Below are positions 11,243 to 20,640 of a stretch of DNA of 64,000 bases, one piece after another. How positions within the stretch are numbered: position 1 is the first letter of the stretch; every line of letters begins with the position of its first letter. Under the pieces are notes generated by a model, which saw only the letters and a program-made list of their open reading frames with translations, searched no databases and was not told the origin of the DNA. The position numbers and the translations under genes are program-made. The stretch is from Ceratothoa steindachneri (lineage: Eukaryota > Arthropoda > Malacostraca > Isopoda > Cymothoidae): assembly GCA_963969495.1 (NCBI GenBank), contig OZ018319.1, forward strand, positions 206,588,733 to 206,652,732, read 5' to 3'.

Positions 11243-11256
11243 CCCCTCCATTCCGG
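11243..11256 (-). promoter_or_regulatory. Polypurine tract (plus-strand primer)
   Basis: On the minus strand the sequence immediately before the 3' LTR reads GGAATGGAGGGG, a purine-only run ending exactly at the LTR boundary. This is where plus-strand DNA synthesis starts in LTR elements. Its position confirms the LTR boundary and the element's orientation. Confidence 0.75.
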
Positions 11257-11646
11257 GGAAGTTGTCACTTTGAAAAAAAAGAGAGAAGGGACAACGATAG
11301 AGCTCCGTTGTGGGGAACTAGTTTTCTTGTACCAACCGTCCCTACCTGTACCTAACTCGTATTACCTCAATACATATGATTATTTTGATCTTTTGATTAT
11401 AAGGTAAAATAACCTTTAATACAAACTTAATAAAAAAAAAGACATGGAACAATGAAATGATATAAATATAGTACATATGGGACAAAATAATTTATACGTA
11501 ATTAATGGGTACAAATATATATACATACAAAAAAAATAGACATTGAGCGTTACAAAATTCAGACATATACATTAACTAATTATAATACAAGAGAAGCTTA
11601 ATTTAAGTCGTACAAGACGGTATATACCTACATGGAGATACTAATT
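11257..11646 (-). other. 3' untranslated segment of the Gmr1-like element
   Basis: AT-rich sequence between the RNase H stop and the polypurine tract. No open frame of note and no sign of an env-like gene. Confidence 0.6.
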
Positions 11647-12210
11647 CTATGAATACAATTTCTCTACGCTATTCGGTAACGCATTCCTACTGAGTGCGTC
11701 AGCGACCTGGTTATCGGAACCTTTTATATAATTTATTTTAAATTGATACTCTTGCAAGAGTAAACTCCAGCGCATGATTCGGCCGTTGGAGTGTCGCACA
11801 TTCCTAATATAGGCTAACGGACGGTGGTCAGTTCCTATTTGAAATTCTTTACATATCAAGAACAGCTTAAATTTGTCTATGACCCAGATAATTGATAGAG
11901 CTTCCTTTTCTATAGTGGCATATCTCTTTTCGCGTGGTACTAATTGACGACTAGCATATGCAACTGGATGACTCGTGCCGTCATCCTCGTATTGAAGGAG
12001 TACACCTCCAATGCCCTCGTTGGACACGTTGGTCTTAATCCCAAAGGATTTTTCCGGGTTGGGCAACTTTAAAATGAGGGCAGAAATGAGCTTACTCTTG
12101 AGCTGATTAAAATGGGAAATAGCTACATCATTCCAACGTAGACGATCGGGTGAATTCTTTTTTAAAAGGGAGCTGAGGGGCGCGGAAATTGCAGCGAAAT
12201 TCGGAACGAA
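11647..12210 (-). pseudogene. RNase H domain of the Gmr1-like pol
   Basis: Lies in the same frame as RT, after the single TGA at 12211-12213. Visible motifs are 'VAYASRQL', 'EKEALSIIW', 'IGTDHRPL' and 'DNQVADALSR', which supply the later catalytic acids. The first acid, normally in a TDAS motif, reads TNVS here. The domain removes RNA from RNA/DNA hybrids during reverse transcription. It is the last domain of the polyprotein; no integrase follows it. Confidence 0.88.
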
Positions 12211-15200
12211 TCACCGATAGTACGAAGCTGATCCTAGGAACGATCTTAATGGCTTCTTTGTAATCGGGAGGGGCATGTCGGCGATTGCCTTAATCTTATC
12301 CTCTTGGGGACCCAACTGGCTTTGTCCTATTTTGAAACCCAAATATTTGATGGTTTCGTGGGCAAAATGGCATTTGCTGGGGCCAATGGTGAGGCCATTT
12401 TCGCGCAGTCGCTCGAAGAGAGCTAATAGGGTGGTTAAATGGTGACTCCATTCGCGAGTAGCGTCGTAGACATTATCAAAGTAAAAGGATACGTTTGAAA
12501 GTCCATCTAACAACCTTCTCATGAGACGGTTATAGTTGCTACAAGCAGTGACGAGGCCAAAAGAAAGGCACTTGAATTGCATAAGGCCTTTCTCCGTTGC
12601 AAAGGCGGTATACGCTTTCACCTCGGGCCGGAGGGGGATTTGATAATACGCCTTGCACAGATAGAGTTCTGAGATGAACTTGGCGTTTGCGAAAAGGTGG
12701 AGGTTTTGGTCTACCAACGGGATGGGCTCGGCGTCGAACACAGTTACCGAATTTAACTTCCGGAAGTAGATGCACATCCGATAAGAGCCATCAGGTTTCT
12801 TGACCATGACGATTGGGAAACAGTAACTAAAGGTGAACGGTTCTATGATGTCTAAACTAATTAAATTATCAACTTCGGCGTTAAAAGCTTGGCGTAAATG
12901 AATCGGCATGGGATAGGGTTTTGAACGGACGGGTTCTAAGGTTGTTAATTTGATGTCATGCTCGAAACTAGTAGCGCACCCAGGCTTCTCCGAAATAACG
13001 TCGTCGAACTGACATAATAGATCTTGTAGCTGACTCTTTTGATGTGGTGTCAGCTGCGCGTCGATATCCAGGTCAAAGGGTTCAAGAGGCTCGCCTGGTA
13101 GGGAAGGAAGAGGGGAATCGGCATCAGGTTGTATGCACACTGTCTGGATTACATTAAGGGACTCCGCGGGGTAATCCTCTTCGAGCGCCGATGCTTCGTC
13201 CAGTGCTACGAAGGTATCTCCATGGGCACGTCGGTGGTACTTTTTCAATAAGTTGACCTGATAGAGCTTATCGCCTGCTGGGGTACCAATGAGGTAATCT
13301 ACCGGTCCTCGTGCCTCGCGGACCGAGTACAGACCTTTCCATTGGCTCAGTAATTTATTACTGGCTGTGGGAAGGAGCAGGAGTACTTCATCACCGGGCT
13401 TAAATTTACGATCTTCGGACCTGACATGAAAATAGGTTTTGTATTTCTCCAAATTGACATCGGCATTTTTATAGGCGATGTTTGCGCATTTCTCGAGCCT
13501 CTGGCGTAGGTCCAAGACATAGGCGTAAGATGACTGGAGTTTTTGATCCAGTTGGGGCTTGATTAACAACTCTTTTAAAATACTGAGTGGCCCGCGTACA
13601 TTGCGTCCATAAAGGAGCTCGAACGGGGCGAAGCCTAATGTACGGTGGGGAATTTCCCGATAGGCGAATAGGGCGACCGGGAGATATCGGTGCCATTCGC
13701 GGGGCTGCTCGGCACAGATCTTCTTAATAATGGATTTTAAATTTCCATTTAATTTCTCGCACATCCCGTTTGTCTGTGGCCGGAAGGGGGTGGTAAAAAG
13801 GGGCTTTCCTATGAGCAGCTTCCCTACGTACTCCATCAACTCAGAGGTGAATTGTCGGCCTCTATCGGAGAGTATTTCCTTGGGGACGCCTACCCTTGAA
13901 AAGATGGAAATGAGGGCCTCGGCGCAAGAAATACTGTCGATTCGGCGAAAGGGGACAGCCTCGGGAAAACGGGTAGCAAAGTCTACCAAGGTGAAAATGT
14001 AGCTGTGCCCTTTGCTCGAAGGGGGGTGGATAGGGCCAACCAGGTCGATGGCCACTCTGGAGAAGGGTTCAGTAATGACTGGTCCCCTTTGTAAGGGAGA
14101 AGATTTGACCCGCCCCTTAGCGGACGTCTTCTGACACACATCGCACGATCGACAGTGCTTTAAGATATCAGCTGCAGCACCCGGCCAATAAAAATATTTA
14201 AAAATGCACTGGCCCGTTTTAGTGTGACTAAAATGACCGGGAAAAATGCTGTCATGAGCCACTTTGAGCACTATAGGGACATGGGATCGTGGAAGGCATA
14301 GGACAGTAGTAACAGCGTTATTACTGTCCTCGGCGGATCGATAAAGTAAGCCACCTTCCTCCAGGTACCGGATGACTTTAGGTCCACGGACAGTCTCCGT
14401 GTCCTGTTTTTGGGCCTTATCCCATAAAGGTGTTAGTGCTTCACACTCCTTTTGTGCCGTCCTAAAGTCCTGGTTAAGGATCTCCGAGAATTCGGACGGT
14501 ATCGGGGTTCTGAGGGGGGCGGACTCCTGGGCTTCCTTCTTAGCTCGACCTCGAGTAAGGGCGGCCTGGGACACAGGGTCGGAGCTTACTTGAGGGCTCT
14601 GTCCTATAAGTACAGACCAAATTTTTTTGGGTGCTGAAATGACTTCAGCCCAGCCATCATAATATTGACACTGCAGGTAACATCTAACAACGGGGAATCG
14701 GTTCGCCCGCCCAAGGTAGTCATGTACCACCGCAAATTTTTCGTGGTTAGGGTCCACTAGGGGGAGGAGTTCGTCGGACACGATGAAACACGTACATCCT
14801 GTGTCCCTGACGAGAGTCGATACTCGGCAGCCGTTTACGCTGCCCTCCTCAAATTTGAAAGTTCCTGGTGAACTTTTATCAAAAATAAAATTTACCTGGT
14901 GGCCTGACGGAGGGGGAGAAGTTGCTGCTTGGGTCTGCACCACCGGGGGAGCCGGGGTGGCATTAATCTGGTGAACTTGGTGGGCTGGTCCGCTTTTAAG
15001 CCTAGAATTTTGGGGGCAATTCCAGCTCATGTGGTTTTCTACACCACAGGTGAAGCATATAATTGGTCGCTTCGGGAAGAGAGATGGAGGAGAAATCTTA
15101 ACGGGAGGTTTGGAGTCCCGTTGTTGGTTTCGAGGAAAGAAGTTTTGGGGTTGTACGGGACCCGGAAACTTTGTCAGCTTTGCTGTGAAGGGGCGCAAAT

Positions 15201-15829
15201 CCTTCCTTCTTTCCTGGTTTGTGGGTTGGTGAGAAGTTCGATTCTCCTTTGGGTATAAATTATGGCTGGCGGCATAGACATCCGCTTCTTTGGTACATTC
15301 TTTAAAGGACTGGCACCGACGATCCTTGACGAACGCGCGGATCTCCGTCGGGAGAGACGCCAAAAATTGATCTCGCAACACGAAGTCTGTTAAGGACTCG
15401 TAGTTCGGATCAACCTTTGAGGATTCTAACCAAAATTTAAAATTCCTCTGAAGAATGTATCCGAATTGACGGAACGTCTGTCCGGGTTTAATACGACCTC
15501 CTCGAAATTCTTGGCGGTAGAAATCGGGAGTCATATTATGAGCGGCCAATAACTCAGCTTTAAAGGTGCTGTAGTTAATTGTACACTCAGATGGTAAAGA
15601 TATAAAAATTTCGCGCAATTTACAATTTAACGGGGGAAGTAATCTGGCTACACCTTCAGCCTCCAGATCCATGTTATTGATTTCGAGGATCTTTTCGAAG
15701 TGGGCTTAAAATGCTCCGAAATCCTTTCCATCCTTGAAATTGGGGAGCTTTAGTGAGAGATTGGGGGGGGGGGGTCTTCGGAACGGGAACTGGCGGACTG
15801 TATCTCTGCTTCAACACGAGCTAATTCAA

Positions 15830-16060
15830 TCTGATGGTGAAGCTCAGCTTGTCTTATCCGTTCCTCTCTTTCTCTTTCTTCTCGTTGGATTTCTCTTTCT
15901 TCTCATTGGATTTCTCTTTCTCGTTTTTCTCGTTGTATTTCTCTCTCTCGTTCTTCTCGTTGTATTTCTCTCTCTCTTTCTTGTTCTTCTCGTTGGATTT
16001 CTCTTCCTCTTTCTTTTTCTTTTTCTTCACGCTCTTTTCTTTGCTCATCTTGAACGTACT
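15830..16060 (-). repeat. Gag coiled-coil repeat region
   Basis: On the plus strand this is a CT-rich imperfect tandem repeat (TCTCTTTCTTCTCGTTGGATT type, about 27 bp per unit). On the coding strand it gives repeated RE(R/E)REIQ(R)EE heptad-like residues. The repeat count probably changes by slippage, and one unit carries the TGA at 15903-15905. The plus-strand frame rich in Phe/Ser/Leu here is a shadow. Confidence 0.8.
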
Positions 16061-16454
16061 CAATTAGTTCTTTTCCGGAAAGTCCCAAGGATTCTCCTTG
16101 CGCTTTAAAGATTTCGAACTGAGTCATCTTTGCACTTAGTGGCGCACTAGTCAACCAACTAAAATTCCTCGCAATAAGAATTATGCCTTCTAGAGAAATT
16201 AGCCTACCTAAATATGGGCACTGACATATTCGTACTTGGTTTCTCGATCTAAATAACCACTGACTAAAATCACAAAATAACACAACAAATTATTATAACA
16301 GTTCCTTGAGCTACTCCAGCTTCTTAAGTTTTAAAAAAAGGGGACAGCAATCGTTAAAACAAAAGGGAACTACTATACTCTATTATTGTAACGAATAACA
16401 CTATGCTTTACTCGACTGAGACCAGTGTTTGCAAAGATATAGCGTTAAACCTTA

Positions 16455-16470
16455 CACACCTGATACCAAA
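16455..16470 (-). promoter_or_regulatory. Possible tRNA primer binding site
   Basis: On the minus strand this reads TTTGGTATCAGGTGTG, resembling the TGGTATCAG-type primer sites of some LTR elements. It is about 50 bp from the LTR end because an (AT)n array intervenes, whereas primer sites normally abut the LTR. This is an inference and needs a tRNA match. Confidence 0.35.
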
Positions 16471-16478
16471 TTTAAATA

Positions 16479-16479
<1 letters not shown>

Positions 16480-16521
<42 letters not shown>
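16480..16521. repeat. (AT)n array between 5' LTR and internal region
   Basis: About 42 bp of AT repeat lies directly against the inner edge of the 5' LTR. It is inside the element, because the outer GACCC duplications enclose it. Confidence 0.9.
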
Positions 16522-16525
<4 letters not shown>

Positions 16526-17906
16526 GTAGAATGGACTCCCGACGATATACCATATATAACTATTCGTTGAGGAAACTTCGTTAATTATCTTTAAGAGTGC
16601 GTTAATGTCTGGCGGGGCGATATTATGTATCTTCGATATGCTTAAGAAGTGGAACTGAGCTCAAGGATAATAATATTGCTATCATTAAGAAAATAGAGTT
16701 TTATTAATAATAACTATCAACAAACACAAGTCGGAAAATATTGACATAAACAGAGAATGGAAAGGGTCGTGGGGGCTCAGGCTAATCTGAGTATTAAAGG
16801 ATTTAAAAAGGTAAAACAAATATAGAGTTAAGAAATGGGATGGTTCGCTCAACCATTTAAAGAACAGGATAGAATTGACAAAAGGGTTAAGTACTCAAAG
16901 GGGACGTTTGGCTTACGTAACTTTATACGAGTGGTGCAGTGGAAGGCGACGTGAAGGAATTTTCGGTCCGCTGGCGAGTTCCAGGCGAAGGAGGGGGGAA
17001 TAAAAGGATCCTGACGTGGTGTCTTGAGAATGAGAACCGTTTCTCGACGAACGGCTTGAAGAACAATGGCTGTTCTACGTTGTTCTCTTCCGAACAACAG
17101 GGGGGGAGAACCGTCTCTTGTCTACGGGCTCAAGAACAATGGCTGTTCTAATGTTGTTCTCTTCCTTGAACAACAAGGGGGAAGGGTGAGAACCGTTTCT
17201 TGGCGAACGGATTGAAAAGAACAATGGCTGTTCTACGTTGTTCTCCTCTGAACAACAAGGGGGGGTGAGAACCGTCTCTTGTCTACGGGCACAAGAACAA
17301 TGGCTGTTCTAATGTTGTTCTCCTCTGAACAACAAGGGGGAAGGGTAAGAACCGTTTCTTGGCGAAGGCCTCAAAAGAACAATGGCTGTTCTAACGTTGT
17401 TCTCTATCTGAACAACGAGGGGGAAGCCTTGAGGACTTGGCGTCACGAAAGGCTCGAACCTTTGGCACTCAAGGGATATTGTCCTCCTTCTAGACAAGTG
17501 ATGGTGAATCTCGAGGTCGAGGTCCCTTGGCGCACAAAGTGAGAGAGGGTCGTGGTGATGTTTCTCGACGAAAATCTGGATCTTCAATATGATCTTAGTG
17601 GTAAAGTTTCCATCTAAATAGTCGAGACACTCCCTTGGCGTGGGGGACAATGGACTGGGAACTTCGAGGGAATGCACAGCCGAGGCTGGGAACAATGCCT
17701 TATCTGCCCATAAGCCTAACTCAATCTGGCGAGGTCGGCGTATGGGGGCGAACGGGGGGACGATAACCTCCTTGTTTAAACATTGACATCCAGTGGCTGT
17801 GATAAGACGCCAAGCTTCGAAGCGAAGATGCCCGTGGGAGCATCGTGGTTTTAAATAATATGTGATAGGAGTTGAAACTAACGCTGCCTCAACCCGTTCT
17901 ATCACA
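16522..17906 (-). repeat. 5' LTR of the Gmr1-like element
   Basis: 1385 bp with TG...CA ends and five tandem 75-84-bp units (about 17058-17422). In element orientation it should hold the promoter: TATTTAAAA lies at about 17848-17856 and TATTTAGAT near 17615. An AATAAA polyadenylation signal lies near 16700. It ends at 17906, followed by GACCC. Confidence 0.92.
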
Positions 17907-18118
17907 GACCCTAAAGGTCAAAATGTAAGATCTCCCCCAGGAGAGTGAGATCCAGTTTCACGTCAAATGAGAAATTGGAGACGGGTTTCTCCCAATCTCG
18001 AAGGCTAACGAGGAGCCGATGTTTGACTTCGTGTGAAAAACCGTTTGGAAAAAGAGCTCTCCTGGGGCCGTCCTCAAGCCCCTCCTCCCCTTACCACTCT
18101 CCCAGTGGGGTGACGAGG

Positions 18119-18164
18119 TATAAATGAGGAACTCTGAGGAAAATGGTGGTAGTATACGTCAGTC
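18119..18164 (+). promoter_or_regulatory. Candidate LTR core promoter
   Basis: TATAAA (18119-18124), with TCAGTC spanning 18159-18164, about 40 bp downstream. The spacing is somewhat long for a TATA/initiator pair, so either element alone may be used. Confidence 0.4.
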
Positions 18165-18279
18165 TCTAGGTGACGAAGTCTTCGGATCAAACTGAACTAC
18201 CGAGACTGGAGAGGTAGTGTACTTGGCTCGCTAGACCAAGAAGTACCCTGCAAGAGAGGCAGGGCTACCTACCTTGAGG

Positions 18280-18860
18280 GGTTAAAAAGAAGCTCATCCT
18301 CGAGCTAAGTCCCTGGTTATCAAACCAAACGATAAGTTAACTTTGGTAAGTTCAACTTACTCTCGCCAGAGAGACTCCTCATATCCTGGTGCACCTTAAA
18401 CACCAGGGGTATTTCTCGTCCTTGAGGAATTAAGAAAAGAAGAAGGAAAAGGCTCCTTCTCGAGCCCGTTTTTCGGTGGCACACCGAACTCTGAAGTTAA
18501 CTTGGTAAGGAAGCAAGTTCAAATTATTCTCGCCAGAGAAATCCCCCTCGGTTATACTCGCCCTTGAAGAAGACTGGAACTAAAAAAAAGCTCATCCTCG
18601 AGCTAGTTCTCGGTTATCAAACCGAACGTTAAGTAACTTATTCTCGCCAGAGAAACCCCCCTCCGTTATCCTCGCCCTTGAAGAAGACCCTTTGCGAGTT
18701 CAGTCCTCGTCCATAAGGAAATAAGTAACGAAGGAGAAAAGCTCCTCCTTCAGCTCGTTACTCGGTGATCACACCGCACTCCAAGTTAACTTGATTTAAG
18801 AACCAAGTTCGACTCACTCTCGCCAGAGAGACCACGACTGCCTAGGTGTTGCATAAAGCA
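18280..18860 (+). repeat. Tandem repeat inside the outer LTR
   Basis: Four imperfect units of about 145-160 bp. Each holds a CTC(A/C)TCCT(C/T)GAGCT-like block, a (T)CGGTTATCAAACCGAAC-like inverted repeat, AAGTTAACTTGGTAAG, and CTCGCCAGAGA. The short inverted repeats could fold in the transcript. Confidence 0.75.
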
Positions 18861-19352
18861 CCGTACACCGTATTTGTTCTCGTCATTGAAGAACCCCCCC
18901 CCCCGGAAGAACGTGTAAACCCCCCCAGCTGCCACCCTCGCCAAAACAACCGTGTGATCTCGCTCATCTACATCTGGCCGGCGGCACGCGTCGAGAGTAA
19001 ATAACATTTCTGAGGCCCTTTCAACTCCAGATGAGTCCGTAAGCCTAATTCTTATATTATTGTTGTGTGTAGAGAAAACGTTAACCAATTTTTGTGGGTA
19101 AACTAATTTAATTAATTCTTGTTTAGGATAATATTCAGAGTATTGCTGTAGTTAATGTATAAATGTTATGTATTCAATTGATAAAGATAAAATATAAGTT
19201 TATTTTGGGATTAATGTTCGTTTCTCCTATATATATCCTTACGTGTTTCGTAACGGGTTTGTTCGTTAAGATATTCTTATAATATCAATATATTAGACAC
19301 TCTTAGCACTCTTAGAATATAACAAAAAGTAGGGGAATTCTACGACACTATT

Positions 19353-20640
19353 CTTAAGTACATCTTTTCTTGTCGTTTTCGGTGCACACATCCTGTATTA
19401 CTTGAGCATAGGTGGTGTTAAGCCTGCGTGTTAATTCTTGTCTTTGTCCCTGTTTTTTCTTCGAGATGATTTCTTTCTTAATGGGGCATGCCATGACCAT
19501 TGACCTATGGCCGTGACCGCAGTTTATGCACTTTTCGAAGTTGATTTGCACTCTTTTCAATGGTGCCCGATTTCGCTACATTTGGAACACGTTTCCAGTG
19601 GCTCTTTGCAGTCTTTGGTTGTATTTTGATTTTGTTTTATTCTGTAGCATCTGAAGCAAAATTGAACCGGAGTGAACTCCTCTCTTTCAATTTGATCGCC
19701 GCTGATTTTGGTGGTGAACATTGGTAGACCTTGTTCTTTTGCATTCTGGGCCATTGTGGTCTCAGCGCGACTAATTTGAAAACGTGCGAGTAGTCGCTCT
19801 TCTCCCTTCTGTGATTACTTCGACTACCTTGGCCCAGGTTTTCGAAGTTGAATTTTCTCCTTGATTTCTTTATTTGTGTGATGCCTGATCCATGGGTCAG
19901 GTCGCCGGCATTCCACGCTCCTATGGGCCAGGATCTGTGGTGGTATGGCGGTCTGTAGTCCGATTCCACGGAGGACCTAAACTGCCTCCTCTTTGGTGAT
20001 GACCTCAATGTCTTTCTCCTTTTCGTATATAGCGACATATCCTGAGGCCACATCCAGCAGTCTTACTATAGTGATGCTTAGTTTTCCGTATACAACCTCG
20101 AAAACCTTTCCTGCTGGGCTTGGTTTATTTGTTTATAGCACGAAGCGGGATTCTGGTTGTTTTTTCCTGGTCCATCTCTTCGGGACGGTGACCCTTCAGG
20201 GCAGTGGTCTTCTTGTTATTTCTATTCGCTGGTCTTAGTTGTTTTGCTTCGAGATGTAATGATTCGTGCTCCCTTTCTTCAAGCGTTATTCTTCTTGCAC
20301 TTGAGGTTTGGTTGGCTCCATCTTCGTCACAATTATGCATCCATGAACTTGAACTGCCAAATGGAAAAGATTAAAAATGGTGAGGGAACTCGTGGTAGGC
20401 AGGGTCCTTTCGAATATGATGTGTGGTATACCTTTTGCTGGTTATGACCGGGGGGGGGGAAGGGCGACTTTTGAGGGTTTGGGTATCATAACTGCGTCCT
20501 GTCATACATAGAGACGGGTGTTGCTTCCCAGGGGATAGGGGGGAGCCCTCCCTGGAAGTTGCAGTCCTGCTCCTTGTATAGGTGCCTCTGACGACGAGTT
20601 CCACAGGTAGCTAATCCTCAAACCTGCTTTACTTGGAGCC
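19353..20640 (-). pseudogene. LINE copy 1 ORF1 with zinc knuckles
   Basis: This is the displaced 5' part of LINE copy 1. From the N-terminal side it shows Pro/Ser-rich sequence (20604-20371), charged sequence (20340-20125), then 'AQNAKEQGLPMFTTKI', an RRM-like end, and three Cys-rich knuckles: CFRC...C, CSKCSEIGHH and CINCGHGHRSMVMACP. Such ORF1 proteins bind the element RNA. A TYAQV motif follows the last knuckle, as in other jockey/I elements. It is broken by several frame changes. The CTATT duplication at its left edge marks where the outer LTR entered. Confidence 0.72.

Larger units (their letters stand above)
11647..16127 (-). pseudogene. gag-pol of the Gmr1-like element (broken)
   Basis: About 1490 codons. 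The start is an ATG at 16125-16127, giving a Gag N-terminus with a long charged coiled coil of RE(R/E)EIQ-type repeats. The uninterrupted part (15672-12214, 1153 aa) holds a Gag core, a CX2CX4HX4C knuckle (C206-C219), protease D290-T-G, an integrase zinc region (about 473-510), the integrase triad D543, D603, E639 with 35 residues between the last two, a GPY/F-type tail (about 765-815), and RT (about 905-1130). RNase H follows in the same frame. Lesions are a TGA at 15903-15905, a frameshift at the 12-base G-run (15763-15774), a TAA at 15706-15708 and a TGA at 12211-12213. RT motif A has Tyr (residue 1004) where Asp is expected, and YxDD reads YFDN. Confidence 0.92.
9897..17906 (-). mobile_element. 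Complete Gmr1-like Ty3/gypsy LTR retrotransposon
   Basis: An 8010-bp element with two LTRs of 1346 and 1385 bp, TG...CA ends and a clean 5-bp target duplication (GACCC at 9892-9896 and 17907-17911). It is transcribed from the minus strand: 5' LTR at right, then a possible primer site, gag-pol, a purine tract and the 3' LTR at left. Gene order is Gag, protease, integrase, RT, RNase H. This differs from ordinary Ty3/gypsy elements, where integrase is last, and matches the Gmr1 group. It sits inside the outer solo LTR. Stops, a frameshift and lost catalytic residues make this copy non-autonomous now. Confidence 0.92.
17907..19347 (+). mobile_element. Outer solo LTR, right piece
   Basis: Begins with the duplicated GACCC and ends at TTCTACGACA, followed by CTATT (19348-19352). 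A TATAAA at 18119-18124 and an arthropod-type initiator TCAGTC at 18159-18164 suggest a plus-strand promoter. It holds a degenerate tandem array at about 18280-18860. Its last ten bases match the 3' end of the inner element's LTR, so the families are probably related. No internal sequence of this element is present. Confidence 0.75.

Noticed and set aside
13730..14002. Plus-strand frames of 60-110 aa across 13.7-15.3 kb
   Set aside because: They are antisense shadows of the gag-pol reading frame.
15734..16108. Plus-strand 124-aa Phe/Leu/Ser-rich frame as a membrane protein
   Set aside because: It is the opposite strand of the coiled-coil coding repeat of Gag.
11647..16127. G-to-A hypermutation of the gag-pol copy
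   Set aside because: The TGA at 12211 and two Asp-to-Asn changes would fit, but the motif A change is Asp to Tyr (G to T) and the stop at 15903 fits a C to T change, so no single mutational signature explains them.
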